DNA of 64,000 nt from Frankiales bacterium (lineage in GTDB: Bacteria; Actinomycetota; Actinomycetes; S36-B12; CAIYMF01), in the NCBI GenBank assembly GCA_016125335.1, contig WGLY01000008.1:1-64000 (forward strand), in the 5' to 3' direction. This document shows positions 42,986 through 52,434 of the stretch, one piece after another (the first letter of the stretch is position 1; each line of letters starts with the position of its first letter). The position numbers and the translations under genes were made by a program. Under the pieces are notes generated by a model. That model saw only the letters and a program-made list of their open reading frames with translations. It was not told the DNA's origin and ran no database searches.

Positions 42986-44794
42986 ATGACCGACTCCTCC
43001 GCAGCCCCCTCGGGCGCGGTCGCCGCCCGCGACCAGCAGCCCGCGGACGGCTGGCAGACCTCCGGCGAGGGCCACCCCCGCCGCTGGGCGATCCTCGGCG
43101 TGCTCGTCACGAGCCTGCTCGTCGTCGTCCTCGACAACACGATCCTCAACATCGCGCTGCCCACGATCCAGCGCGACCTCGGCGCGAGCCAGAGCGAGCT
43201 GCTGTGGGCGGTCGACGCCTACATCCTCGTGTTCGCGGCGCTGCTGTTCACGTGGGGCGTCCTCGGCGACACCTACGGCCGCAAGAAGGTGCTCATCACG
43301 GGGCTGACGGTCTTCGCCGTGGCCTCGGCCGCCTGCGCCTTCGCGGTCTCGCCGATCATGCTCATCACCTTCCGCGGGATCATGGGCATCGGCGGCGCCG
43401 CCGTCCTCCCCGTCACCCTGGCGATCATCACGGTCGTGTTCCCGCCGCACGAGCGGGGCCGGGCCATCGGCCTGTGGGCCGGCGCCGTCGGCGGCGCGGT
43501 GGCGCTCGGCCCGGTGCTCGGCGGCCTGCTGCTCGAGAACCCCGGCTGGACCTCGTGGCTGACCAACAACGACTGGGGCGGCGTCTTCCTCATCAACGTG
43601 CCGATCGTGGCCATCGGCCTGGTTGGGATCGTGTGGGTCGTCCCGGAGACCAAGAACCCGCACCCGCAGGCGCTGGACATCCCCGGCCTGGTGATCTCGT
43701 TCGTCGGCCTGGGCCTGTTCGTCTACGGCATCATCCACGCGTCGCAGACCCTCACGTTCTGGGACTGGACGGTGCTCGTGCCGATGCTGCTCGGGGCCGC
43801 GGTTCTGGCGCTGTTCGTCTGGACCGAGGCGCGCAGCTCGCACCGCAGCTTCGACGTGTCGCTGTTCCGCAACCGCGGCTACACGGTGAGCCTCACCGCC
43901 GTCACGCTCGCCTTCTTCGCGCTGTCGGGCATCACGTTCACGCTGCCCTTCTTCCTCCAGACCCTGCGGGGCTACTCCACGCTCCAGGCCGGCCTGTGCT
44001 TCCTGCCGTTCGCGATCGGGCAGCTGCTCGCCGCCCCGCGCAGCGCGGGGATGGTCGACCGGTTCGGCTATCGCCGGGTGATGGCGGGCGGGTTGCTCGT
44101 GGTCACGGCTGCGCTCGTCACGCTCGCGTTCTCGCTGCACCTCAGCACCCCGCTCTGGCTGATCCTCGTGGTGTTCTTCTTCTTCGGGTTCGGCATGGGC
44201 AACGTGATCGCCCCGGCGTCGACGGTGATGCAGAACGTGCTGCCGCTCGCCAGGGCGGGCGCGGGGTCCGCGGTGCAGAACACCGTCCGTCAGGTGGGCG
44301 GTGCGCTCGGCGTCGCGGTCATCGGCACGGTGCTGGCCACGCAGTACGCCACGCGGCTGCAGCCGGCGCTCGACGCCCTGCCCACGCAGTTCCCGTCGTC
44401 GGCCAAGGACGCGATGTCGAACTCGATCATCGCCACGGTCGACGTGCTCCAGCAGGCGGTGACGCAGGGGCTGCCGGCCTCGGTGGCGGCCGCCACCCGC
44501 GACAGCGCCTTCACCTCGTTCCTCGACGCCTCGCGCGTCACCACCCTCATCTCGGCCAGCCTCGTGCTCGTCGCGATGGTCGTGGTGTGGACCCTGCTGC
44601 CGCACATCACCCCCCCTCGGGTGGGCGGGCACGGGGTGGCTCCCGTCGCTCGCCGCGAGGGTGAGGGCCACGCCGCTGCCGCAGGCTCGGCCGACCGCGC
44701 CGACGCCGATGCCGGCGCCGACGAGCTCGAGGGCTCCTACGCCGCCGAGGCGGCGGAGGAGTACCGCGCGGTGCCGGAGGTCGACCCGGCGTGA
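42986..44794 (+). CDS. DHA2-family MFS multidrug exporter (14 helices)
   Basis: This 602-residue membrane protein has fourteen predicted helices. LVVVLDNTILNIALPTIQRD (motif with acidic residue in helix 1), GVLGDTYGRKKVLITGL (loop 2-3) and GAVGGAVALGPVLGGLLLEN (helix 5) identify the EmrB/QacA branch. It would expel drugs or cationic compounds in exchange for protons. An acidic tail of about 45 residues extends into the cytoplasm. It has a GGAAGG ribosome site. It overlaps the TetR regulator gene by 4 nt, so transporter and repressor are made together. Confidence 0.9.
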   Translation: MTDSSAAPSGAVAARDQQPADGWQTSGEGHPRRWAILGVLVTSLLVVVLDNTILNIALPTIQRDLGASQSELLWAVDAYILVFAALLFTWGVLGDTYGRKKVLITGLTVFAVASAACAFAVSPIMLITFRGIMGIGGAAVLPVTLAIITVVFPPHERGRAIGLWAGAVGGAVALGPVLGGLLLENPGWTSWLTNNDWGGVFLINVPIVAIGLVGIVWVVPETKNPHPQALDIPGLVISFVGLGLFVYGIIHASQTLTFWDWTVLVPMLLGAAVLALFVWTEARSSHRSFDVSLFRNRGYTVSLTAVTLAFFALSGITFTLPFFLQTLRGYSTLQAGLCFLPFAIGQLLAAPRSAGMVDRFGYRRVMAGGLLVVTAALVTLAFSLHLSTPLWLILVVFFFFGFGMGNVIAPASTVMQNVLPLARAGAGSAVQNTVRQVGGALGVAVIGTVLATQYATRLQPALDALPTQFPSSAKDAMSNSIIATVDVLQQAVTQGLPASVAAATRDSAFTSFLDASRVTTLISASLVLVAMVVVWTLLPHITPPRVGGHGVAPVARREGEGHAAAAGSADRADADAGADELEGSYAAEAAEEYRAVPEVDPA

Positions 44795-45456
44795 CCTCCC
44801 GCATCACGTCCTTCCTGCACGGTGACCCCGGGGGTCACGACGAAGCGCACGGCGACCCCGGCGGCAGCGGCCGCCGGGGTCCCGGGCGTCCGCGCGACGA
44901 GCGCGTCGACACCGCGATCCTCGAGGCCACGCTCGCCCTGCTCGGCGAGGTGGGGCCGACCGCGCTCTCGGTCGAGGAGGTGGCGGCCCGGGCCGGCGTC
45001 GGCAAGGCGACGATCTACCGCCGCTTCGCCGCCAAGGAGGACCTCGTCATCGCCGCGCTCGCGTCCGTCGACGACGCCGCCACCGCGGAGGTGCCCGACG
45101 GCCACGTGCGCGACGTGCTCGTGGCCATGGTCACCGCCTGGTGGAGGCAGAAGGACAGCCAGACCGGCCAGCTCTTCCCGCGCGTGCTCGCCCACGCCAA
45201 GAGCAACCCCGCGATGTTCTGCTCCTACTACGACCAGGTGGTCGAGCCCCGGCGCGCGGTCTACCGCACGGTCATCCAGCGCGGCATCGACCGCGGCGAG
45301 CTGCGGGCGGACACCGACGTCGACATGCTCACCACGCTGGTGGTGGCCTCGAGCGTCTACACGCTCCAGGTCCGCACGAGCGGTCGCGACAGCACTCCCG
45401 GCGCCGGCCCGGAGGACTTCGTCGACGCGATCCTGCGCGGCTTCCTGCCCGCGTGA
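44791..45456 (+). CDS. TetR-family repressor of the DHA2 exporter
   Basis: This 221-residue repressor has a 35-residue basic/Gly N-terminal tail, then the TetR HTH (ILEATLALLGEVGPTALSVE, EVAARAGVGKATIYRRFAAK). A ligand-binding helical domain follows (residues 85-220). It starts at GTG 44791, overlapping the exporter stop. By family, it binds the promoter palindromes at 42909-42949 and lets go when the pump's substrate binds. Confidence 0.88.
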   Translation: MTSRITSFLHGDPGGHDEAHGDPGGSGRRGPGRPRDERVDTAILEATLALLGEVGPTALSVEEVAARAGVGKATIYRRFAAKEDLVIAALASVDDAATAEVPDGHVRDVLVAMVTAWWRQKDSQTGQLFPRVLAHAKSNPAMFCSYYDQVVEPRRAVYRTVIQRGIDRGELRADTDVDMLTTLVVASSVYTLQVRTSGRDSTPGAGPEDFVDAILRGFLPA

Positions 45457-45491
45457 GCCCGGCGCGGTCCGCGGCCTGACGCCGCGACGGC

Positions 45492-47216
45492 TCAGTCCGC
45501 GGTCTCGCGCCAGCGGTTGGTGACCGGGAGCCGGCGGTCGCGGCCGAACCCCTTGACCGAGATCTTGGTGCCGGGCGGGTACTGGCGGCGCTTGTACTCC
45601 GCGACGTCGGTGAGCCGCAGCACGCGCTCGACGAGCGCGCGGTCGAACCCGTCCGCGACGAGCTCGGAGGCGCCGCGGTCGTTCTCGACGTAGTCGTCGA
45701 GCAGGTCGTCGAGGACGGCGTAGTCCGGCAGCGAGTCGGTGTCGAGCTGGCCAGGCCGCAGCTCCGCCGAGGGCGGCTTGTCGATGCTGTTGGGCGGGAC
45801 GGGCGGCGTCTGCCCGCGCCGCTCGGCCTCGGCGTTGCGCCAGCGCGCCAGCCTCCACACGTCCACCTTGGGCACGTCCTTGATCGGCGCGAAGCCGCCG
45901 ACGGCGTCTCCGTAGATCGTGGAGTAGCCCACCGAGAGCTCGCTCTTGTTGCCCGTCGCGAGCACCAGGTGCCCCTCGGCGTTGGACACCGCCATCAGCG
46001 TGGTGCCGCGCACCCGGGCCTGGAGGTTCTCCTCCGCGAGCCCGGTGAGGCTCAGCTGCGACTGGTAGGCGTCGACCATCGGCGCGATGGGCACGGTGCG
46101 CAGGTGCAGCCCGGTGCGCGCGGCCATGTCGGCCGCGTCGTCCTGGGAGTGCCCGGACGAGTACACGCTGGGCATCGAGACGCCGTGCACGTGCTCCGCG
46201 CCGATCGCGTCGACGGCCAGCGCCGCGACCACGGCGGAGTCGATCCCGCCCGAGAGCCCCACGACGACCGAGCCGAAGCCGTTCTTGCGCAGGTAGTCGC
46301 GCAGGCCGAGGACGAGCGCCTCCCACACCTCGGCGTCGTCGGAGAGCCGGTCGGCCAGGGGTGCGGGCTGCGGCTCGTAGGGCGGCAGCGGGAAGCCGAG
46401 CGAGGCGACCGACCTGCTCGTGGTGGGGTCGGCCAGCGGCAGGTCGAGGTCGACCACGAGCAGGGACTCCTCGAACTGCGGCGCGCGCGCCAGCAGGTCG
46501 CCCTCCGCGTCGACCACGAGCGAGTCGCCGTCGAAGACGAGCTCGTCCTGGCCGCCCACCATGTTCACGTAGGCGAGGGCGCAGCCCGCCTCCCGCGCCC
46601 GCCGCGAGCACAGCTCGAGCCGGACGTCGTCCTTGTTGCGCTCGTAGGGCGAGCCGTTGATGACGACGAGGAGCCCGGCGCCGGCGGCCCGCACCTCGGA
46701 GACCGGTCCGCCGTCCTGCCAGAGGTCCTCGCAGATGGCGACGGCGACGTCGACGCCGTGCACGCGGACGACGGTGGACCCGGTGCCCGGCACGAAGTAG
46801 CGGTACTCGTCGAACACGCCGTAGTTGGGCAGGTGGTGCTTGGCGTACCGGGCGACCACGCGCCCTCCGGTGATGACGGCCGCCGCGTTCTGCGGCTCGT
46901 TGCGCGGGCGGCCGAGGACGGGCGCGGCGCCGCTGATCCTGTCGAGGTAGCCCACCACGCACACCAGGCCGCCGAGACCCTCGGTGTCCAGGCGTGCGGC
47001 CAGCGCGTCGAGCGCCGCGCGGCTCGCGTCCTGGAACGACGGGCGCAGGGCGAGGTCCTCGACCGGGTAGCCCGTGACCACCATCTCCGGGAAGGCCACG
47101 AGGTGGCTGCCCGCCTCGTGGGCGCTCCGTGCCGCGGCCAGGACGGCGTCGACGTTGCCGGACAGGTCGCCCACGGTCGGGTTGACCTGGGCGAGCGCGA
47201 CGCGCAGCTGGGGCAC
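45492..47216 (-). CDS. nadE: glutamine-dependent NAD+ synthase
   Basis: This 574-residue enzyme makes NAD+ from deamido-NAD, ATP and glutamine. The N-terminal amidase half has LVAFPEMVVTGYP (Glu), AKHHLPNYGVFDEYRYF (Lys) and VAICEDLWQDGG (Cys). The C-terminal synthetase has VVGLSGGIDSAVVAALAV (ATP pyrophosphatase loop), VSMPSVYSSGHS, ATGNKSELSVGYSTIYGDA and KPPSAELRPGQ. The full length is normal for the bacterial two-domain form. TAGGCT at 47223-47228, 6 nt before GTG, suggests leaderless translation. It is divergent from glnA2. Confidence 0.95.
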   Translation of the reverse strand: MPQLRVALAQVNPTVGDLSGNVDAVLAAARSAHEAGSHLVAFPEMVVTGYPVEDLALRPSFQDASRAALDALAARLDTEGLGGLVCVVGYLDRISGAAPVLGRPRNEPQNAAAVITGGRVVARYAKHHLPNYGVFDEYRYFVPGTGSTVVRVHGVDVAVAICEDLWQDGGPVSEVRAAGAGLLVVINGSPYERNKDDVRLELCSRRAREAGCALAYVNMVGGQDELVFDGDSLVVDAEGDLLARAPQFEESLLVVDLDLPLADPTTSRSVASLGFPLPPYEPQPAPLADRLSDDAEVWEALVLGLRDYLRKNGFGSVVVGLSGGIDSAVVAALAVDAIGAEHVHGVSMPSVYSSGHSQDDAADMAARTGLHLRTVPIAPMVDAYQSQLSLTGLAEENLQARVRGTTLMAVSNAEGHLVLATGNKSELSVGYSTIYGDAVGGFAPIKDVPKVDVWRLARWRNAEAERRGQTPPVPPNSIDKPPSAELRPGQLDTDSLPDYAVLDDLLDDYVENDRGASELVADGFDRALVERVLRLTDVAEYKRRQYPPGTKISVKGFGRDRRLPVTNRWRETAD

Positions 47217-47340
47217 GCGGCCAGCCTAGGGCGCGGCGCCCACCCGTGCGGCGGGCGGGCGAGGCGTGGGGCGGGCACCGGCGTCCCGGTCGGGCGAGCC
47301 GACGCACCGCGCCCGCGCGTCCTGGTCCAAGATGGGCGCC

Positions 47341-48678
47341 ATGGACAAGCAGACGGAGTTCGTGCTGCGCACGATCGAGGAGCGGGACATCCGGTTCGTC
47401 CGGCTCTGGTTCACCGACGTCCTCGGCATGCTCAAGTCGGTGGCCGTGGCGCCGGCCGAGCTCGAGGGCGCCTTCGCCGAGGGCATCGGCTTCGACGGCT
47501 CGGCGATCGAGGGCTTCGCCCGCGTCTACGAGTCCGACATGCTCGCCAAGCCCGACCCCGGCACGTTCCAGGTGCTGCCCTGGCGCGGCGAGAGCCCCGG
47601 CACGGCCCGCATGTTCTGCGACATCCTCATGCCGGACGGCAGCCCGTCCTACGCCGACCCCCGTCACGTCCTCAAGCGCGCGCTCAACCGCGCCGCCGAC
47701 CTCGGCTTCAGCTTCTACACCCACCCCGAGATCGAGTTCTTCCTGCTCGAGCAGGGGTTCGAGCGGGGCGCCGTCCCGCGACCGATCGACGACGTCGGCT
47801 ACTTCGACCACACGCCGCACGGGCAGGGCTACGACTTCCGCCGCCAGGCCATCACGATGCTCGAGGCGATGGGCATCTCGGTGGAGTTCAGCCACCACGA
47901 GGGTGCGCCCGGCCAGCAGGAGATCGACCTGCGCTACGCCGACGCGCTCACCACCGCGGACAACATCATGACCTTCCGGCTGGTGATGAAGGAGGTCGCG
48001 CTCGAGCAGGGCGTGTACGCGACCTTCATGCCCAAGCCGTTCCCCGACCACCCCGGGTCCGGCATGCACACGCACGTGTCGCTCTTCGAGGGCGACCGCA
48101 ACGCGTTCTACGAGGCCGGCGCGGAGTTCCAGCTGTCCAAGGTGGGCCGCAGCTTCATCGCCGGGCTGCTGCGCCACGCCCCGGAGATCACCGCGGTCAC
48201 CAACCAGTGGGTCAACAGCTACAAGCGGCTCGGCGGCGGCGGAGAGGCGCCGGCGTACGTGTGCTGGGGCCACAACAACCGCTCGGCTCTCGTGCGCATC
48301 CCGATGTACAAGCCCACCAAGGGCAACGCCACGCGCATCGAGTTCCGCTCGATCGACACCGCGGCCAACCCCTATCTCGCGTTCGCGGTCATGCTGGCCG
48401 CGGGGCTCAAGGGCGTCGAGGAGGGCTACGAGCTGCCCCCCGGCGCGGAGGACGACGTCTGGGCCCTCACCGAGGCCGAGCGCCGCGCCCTGGGGATCGA
48501 GCCGCTGCCCAGCTCGCTGGGCCAGGCGGTCACGGTGATGGAGCGCAGCGAGCTGGTCGCCGAGACCCTCGGCGAGCACGTCTTCGACTTCTTCCTGCGC
48601 AACAAGCGGGCCGAGTGGGCCGAGTACCGGCGACAGGTGACCCCGTTCGAGCTCGCGCGCTACCTCCCGGTCCTGTGA
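47341..48678 (+). CDS. glnA2: glutamine synthetase, GlnA2 type
   Basis: This 445-residue type I glutamine synthetase makes glutamine from glutamate, ammonia and ATP. It has GFDGSAIEGFARVYESDM, HPEIEFFLLEQGF (metal Glu), EGAPGQQEIDLRYADAL, KPFPDHPGSGMHTHVSLF, NSYKRL and RSALVRIP plus ATRIEFRSIDTAANPYLAF. It is about 30 residues shorter than glnA1 and matches mycobacterial GlnA2 (Rv2222c). The region of the adenylylation loop reads GYELPPGAEDDVW; the Tyr is kept but the context differs from GlnA1. It is followed with overlaps by an amidotransferase gene and glnE. ATG 47341 was chosen; an in-frame ATG lies at 47332. Confidence 0.92.
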   Translation: MDKQTEFVLRTIEERDIRFVRLWFTDVLGMLKSVAVAPAELEGAFAEGIGFDGSAIEGFARVYESDMLAKPDPGTFQVLPWRGESPGTARMFCDILMPDGSPSYADPRHVLKRALNRAADLGFSFYTHPEIEFFLLEQGFERGAVPRPIDDVGYFDHTPHGQGYDFRRQAITMLEAMGISVEFSHHEGAPGQQEIDLRYADALTTADNIMTFRLVMKEVALEQGVYATFMPKPFPDHPGSGMHTHVSLFEGDRNAFYEAGAEFQLSKVGRSFIAGLLRHAPEITAVTNQWVNSYKRLGGGGEAPAYVCWGHNNRSALVRIPMYKPTKGNATRIEFRSIDTAANPYLAFAVMLAAGLKGVEEGYELPPGAEDDVWALTEAERRALGIEPLPSSLGQAVTVMERSELVAETLGEHVFDFFLRNKRAEWAEYRRQVTPFELARYLPVL

Positions 48679-49412
48679 GCGACCAGCGGCGCACGCGTCT
48701 GCTCGTGGTGCGCAACGACCCCACCGACCCGCCCGCGCTGCTCGGCCGGTGGTGGGCCGAGGCCGGCGTCGAGGTGGTCGAGGTGCTCGCCGACGCGGGG
48801 GAGCCCGTGCCCGAGTCGCTGCCCGAGGACGTGGACGGGCTCGTGGTGCTCGGCGGCGCGATGGCGGCGTGGGAGGACGACGTCGCCCCCTGGCTGCCGG
48901 CCGAGCGCGCGCTCGTGGCGCGCACGGTGGACGAGGGCCGGCCGGTGCTCGGCGTGTGCCTCGGTGGGCAGGTGATGACCCTGGCCTGCGGCGGTCGGGT
49001 CGAGCGGGCGCAGACCGCCGAGGTGGGCATCACCGAGCTCACGCTGCTGCCCGCGGCCGAGAAGGACCCGTTGCTCTCGCAGGTCCCCCAGGGCGCACCG
49101 GTGGGCCAGTTCCACATCGACGCGATGACCGTGCTGCCCGACGGCGCCGTCCCGCTCGCGTCCACGGCGGCGTGCGCCCACCAGGCGTACCGCATCGGCG
49201 AGCACGCCTGGGCGCTCCAGTTCCACCCGGAGATCGACGCCGCGATCATGGACAGCTGGATCGACGACGACTCCGACACCGTCGCCCGTCTCGGCCTCGA
49301 CCGCGACGAGGTGGTGCGGCCGTTCGTGGAGCGCGAGGACGAGCTCGTCGCCGCGTGGCGTCCCTTCGCGATCGCGTTCGCCGACGTGGTCCGGGCCGGC
49401 GCGCGGGACTGA
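48675..49412 (+). CDS. class I glutamine amidotransferase-like protein
   Basis: This 245-residue GATase has the nucleophile VLGVCLGGQVMTLACGG (Cys) and the catalytic QFHPEIDAAI (His, Glu). In GMP-synthase-like proteins this domain splits glutamine to glutamate and ammonia, normally for a partner synthase; here no synthase is fused. It starts at GTG 48675, overlapping glnA2 by 4 nt, and is followed after 1 bp by glnE. Its place between two genes of glutamine metabolism suggests a glutamine-hydrolysing role or a related gamma-glutamyl hydrolysis, as in polyamine or amine catabolism. Confidence 0.82.
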   Translation: MSDQRRTRLLVVRNDPTDPPALLGRWWAEAGVEVVEVLADAGEPVPESLPEDVDGLVVLGGAMAAWEDDVAPWLPAERALVARTVDEGRPVLGVCLGGQVMTLACGGRVERAQTAEVGITELTLLPAAEKDPLLSQVPQGAPVGQFHIDAMTVLPDGAVPLASTAACAHQAYRIGEHAWALQFHPEIDAAIMDSWIDDDSDTVARLGLDRDEVVRPFVEREDELVAAWRPFAIAFADVVRAGARD

Positions 49413-49413
49413 C

Positions 49414-52400
49414 GTGCCGTCGGACGCGGCGCCCGGCGACCGGGCCGGGAGCCTGCAGGGCCGGCTCGCCCGCCTCGGGTTCGTCGACGCCGGCGCCGCC
49501 GTCCGGCTGCTGAGCGCCCCGGGCCTCGTGGCACTGGGCGAGGACGCCGTCGACGACCTCGCCCTCGCGCCCGACCCGGACCTCGCGCTCGCGACGCTCG
49601 CCCGCATCGCCGACACCGGGGCGCTGGCCTCGGCCGCGCTCGTCGGCGCGCTCGACACCGACCCGCGCCTGCGCGCCCGGGTGTACGCCGTGCTCGGCAC
49701 CTCGGCCGCGCTCGGCGACCATCTCGTGCGCCACCCCGACCACGTGACCGTGCTGGCGGGACCCGGCCCGGACGACGAGCCCGCGGTGCGCCTGCCGGAC
49801 GGCACGGAGATGCGGGCCGAGCTCATGCGCGCGGTGGGCGCCGATCCCTCCGACGCGCAGCCGGTCGCCGGCAAGTCGGCGGGCGACGCGCTCGCGGCGC
49901 TGCGGGCGGCGTACCGGCGCGAGCTGCTGGCCGTCGCCGCGGCCGACCTCGCCGACGGGGCGCCCTTCGCCGACGTCGCGGCCGCCCTGGCCGACCTGGC
50001 CGACGCGACGCTCGAGACGGCGCTCGCCGTGGCCCGCGCCGAGCACCCGGACGACGCCCGGCGCTGCCGGCTGGCAGTGGTCGCGATGGGCAAGTGCGGC
50101 GGCCGGGAGCTGAACTACATCTCCGACGTCGACGTGCTGTTCGTGGCCGAGGCGGTCGACGACGCCGACGAGACCGAGGCGCTGCGCTCGGCGACGCGGC
50201 TGGCCCAGGCGCTCATGCGCGCGTGCAGCGCGCCGACCGCCGAGGGGACGATCTGGGAGGTCGACGCCAACCTGCGGCCCGAGGGCCGGCAGGGCACGCT
50301 CGTGCGCACGCTGCCGTCGTACGAGGGCTACTACCGGCGCTGGGCCTCGACGTGGGAGTTCCAGGCGCTGCTCAAGGCGCGCCCTGCCGCGGGCGACCTC
50401 GCGCTCGGGGCGCGGTTCGTCGACCTCGTGACCCCGATGGTGTGGTCTGCTGCGGGCCGCCCGAACTTCGTCGAGGACACGCAGGCGATGCGGAGGCGCG
50501 TCGAGGAGAACGTGCCCGCCCGCGACGCGGACCGCCAGCTCAAGCTCGGAGTCGGCGGACTGCGCGACGTCGAGTTCTCCGTGCAGCTGCTCCAGCTGGT
50601 GCACGGCCGCTCCGACGTCATGCTGCACAGCCCCACGACGACCGTCGCGCTCGAGTCGCTCGCCACGTGGGGGTACGTCGGGCGCGACGACGCCGGCACG
50701 CTCACGTCGTCGTACGTGTTCCTGCGCACGCTGGAGCACCGCATGCAGCTGCACCGGCTGCGCCGGACGCACGTGATCCCGGAGGGCGAGGACGACCTGC
50801 GTCGCATCGCGCGCTCGATGGGCTACCGCAGCGATCCCGTGGCCGAGCTCGACAAGGCCCTGCAGGGGCACCGCCGCGAGGTGCGCCGGCTGCACGAGAA
50901 GCTGTTCTACCGTCCGCTGCTCAACGCCGTCGCCCGGCTGCACGCCGGTGAGGCGCGGCTGACGTCCGAGGCCGCGCGCGAGCGCCTCGAGGCGCTCGGG
51001 TTCAGCGACCCCGCCGTCGCGCTCCAGCACCTCGAGGCGCTCACCTCCGGCGTCACGCGTCGCGCCGCCATCCAGCGCACGCTGCTGCCCGTGATGCTCG
51101 GCTGGTTCGCCGGCGCCCCGGACCCCGACGCGGGCCTGCTCGCGTTCCGCCGCGTGAGCGACGCGCTGGGCTCCACGCCGTGGTACCTGCGCCTGCTGCG
51201 CGACGAGTCGCTCACCGCGCAACGGCTCGCCACGGTGCTCGCGTCGAGCCGCTACGCCAGCGAGCTGCTCCAGCGCGCGCCCGAGGCCGTCACGATGCTC
51301 GCCGACGACGCCGAGCTCGAGCCGCGGCCGCGCGAGGCGCTGGTCACCGAGGCGCTCAGCGCGGCGCGCCGCTACGACGAGCCCGAGGTGGGCATCGCGG
51401 CGGTCCGCGCGCTGCGCCGCCGCGAGCTGTTCCGCACCGCGGTGGCCGAGCTGCTCGGCGTCGCCGAGGTGGACGACGCGGGAGTGGCGCTCTCGGACAT
51501 CGCTGCGGCCACGGTGGTGGGCGGCCTCGAGATCGCCGTGCGCGCGGTCGAGGCGGGGCGGGGCGCCCCCATGCCCACCCGGTTCCTGGTGGTCGCGATG
51601 GGCCGGTTCGGCGGGGGAGAGCTCGGCTTCGCCAGCGACGCCGACGTGCTGTTCGTGCACGACCCGCTGCCGGGCGCCGACGACCAGGACGCGCACGCCG
51701 CCGCCCTCGCCGTCGCCGGCGAGCTGCGCCGCCTGCTCATGCTCCCGACGCCGGACCCGCCGCTGGAGGTCGACGCCGACCTGCGACCGGAGGGGCGCAA
51801 CGGGCCGCTGGTGCGCACGCTCGCGTCGTACGCGGCCTACTACGCGCGATGGTCGTCGCCGTGGGAGGCGCAGGCGCTGCTGCGCGCCGAGCCGGTCGCG
51901 GGGGACGTCGAGCTCGGGGAGCGGTTCGTGGCCCTCATCGACCCGTTGCGCTACCCCGCGGGCGGCGTGCCCGAGGGCGACGTGCGGGAGATCCGGCGGC
52001 TCAAGGCGCGCATGGAGGCCGAACGGCTGCCGCGCGGCGCGGACCCCGGCCTGCACACGAAGCTCGGTCGCGGCGGGCTGAGCGACGTCGAGTGGGTGGC
52101 CCAGCTCGTCACCCTGCGCCACGGCCACGACGTGCCCGGCCTGCGCACCACCCGCACGCTGCCGGCCCTGGCCGCGGCCGCCGACGCAGGCCTGCTCGAC
52201 CGCGAGGACGCCGAGCACCTCGCGTCCGCCTGGCGGATGGCCACGCGCGTGCGGGACGCCGTCATGCTCGTGCGCGGACGCGCGAGCGACATGGTGCCGA
52301 CCGACACGCGCGACCTCGCGGCCGTCGCCCGGCTGCTGGGATACCGTCCTGGCGAGAGTGGGGCGCTGCTCGATGACTACCGTCGCATCACGCGGCGGGC

Positions 52401-52434
52401 ACGGGGGGTCGTGGAGAGGGTGTTCTACGCGTGA
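49414..52434 (+). CDS. glnE: glutamine-synthetase adenylyltransferase / deadenylase
   Basis: This 1006-residue bifunctional regulator adds AMP to, and removes it from, glutamine synthetase. Both nucleotidyltransferase domains are complete. The N-terminal one (deadenylase) has MGKCGGRELNYISDVDVLFV; the C-terminal one (adenylylase) has MGRFGGGELGFASDADVLFV. Each is followed by the helical GlnD-UTase-like part (KLGVGGLRDVEFSVQLLQL and KLGRGGLSDVEWVAQLVTL). The length is standard. It is placed with both glnA genes, as in mycobacteria. It overlaps the next MFS gene by 4 nt. Confidence 0.96.
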   Translation: MPSDAAPGDRAGSLQGRLARLGFVDAGAAVRLLSAPGLVALGEDAVDDLALAPDPDLALATLARIADTGALASAALVGALDTDPRLRARVYAVLGTSAALGDHLVRHPDHVTVLAGPGPDDEPAVRLPDGTEMRAELMRAVGADPSDAQPVAGKSAGDALAALRAAYRRELLAVAAADLADGAPFADVAAALADLADATLETALAVARAEHPDDARRCRLAVVAMGKCGGRELNYISDVDVLFVAEAVDDADETEALRSATRLAQALMRACSAPTAEGTIWEVDANLRPEGRQGTLVRTLPSYEGYYRRWASTWEFQALLKARPAAGDLALGARFVDLVTPMVWSAAGRPNFVEDTQAMRRRVEENVPARDADRQLKLGVGGLRDVEFSVQLLQLVHGRSDVMLHSPTTTVALESLATWGYVGRDDAGTLTSSYVFLRTLEHRMQLHRLRRTHVIPEGEDDLRRIARSMGYRSDPVAELDKALQGHRREVRRLHEKLFYRPLLNAVARLHAGEARLTSEAARERLEALGFSDPAVALQHLEALTSGVTRRAAIQRTLLPVMLGWFAGAPDPDAGLLAFRRVSDALGSTPWYLRLLRDESLTAQRLATVLASSRYASELLQRAPEAVTMLADDAELEPRPREALVTEALSAARRYDEPEVGIAAVRALRRRELFRTAVAELLGVAEVDDAGVALSDIAAATVVGGLEIAVRAVEAGRGAPMPTRFLVVAMGRFGGGELGFASDADVLFVHDPLPGADDQDAHAAALAVAGELRRLLMLPTPDPPLEVDADLRPEGRNGPLVRTLASYAAYYARWSSPWEAQALLRAEPVAGDVELGERFVALIDPLRYPAGGVPEGDVREIRRLKARMEAERLPRGADPGLHTKLGRGGLSDVEWVAQLVTLRHGHDVPGLRTTRTLPALAAAADAGLLDREDAEHLASAWRMATRVRDAVMLVRGRASDMVPTDTRDLAAVARLLGYRPGESGALLDDYRRITRRARGVVERVFYA

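Noticed and set aside
44737-48579. 1280-codon minus-strand frame across TetR, nadE and glnA2
   Set aside because: Low-complexity His/Asp/Gly/Arg translation opposite to or out of frame with well-defined enzymes.
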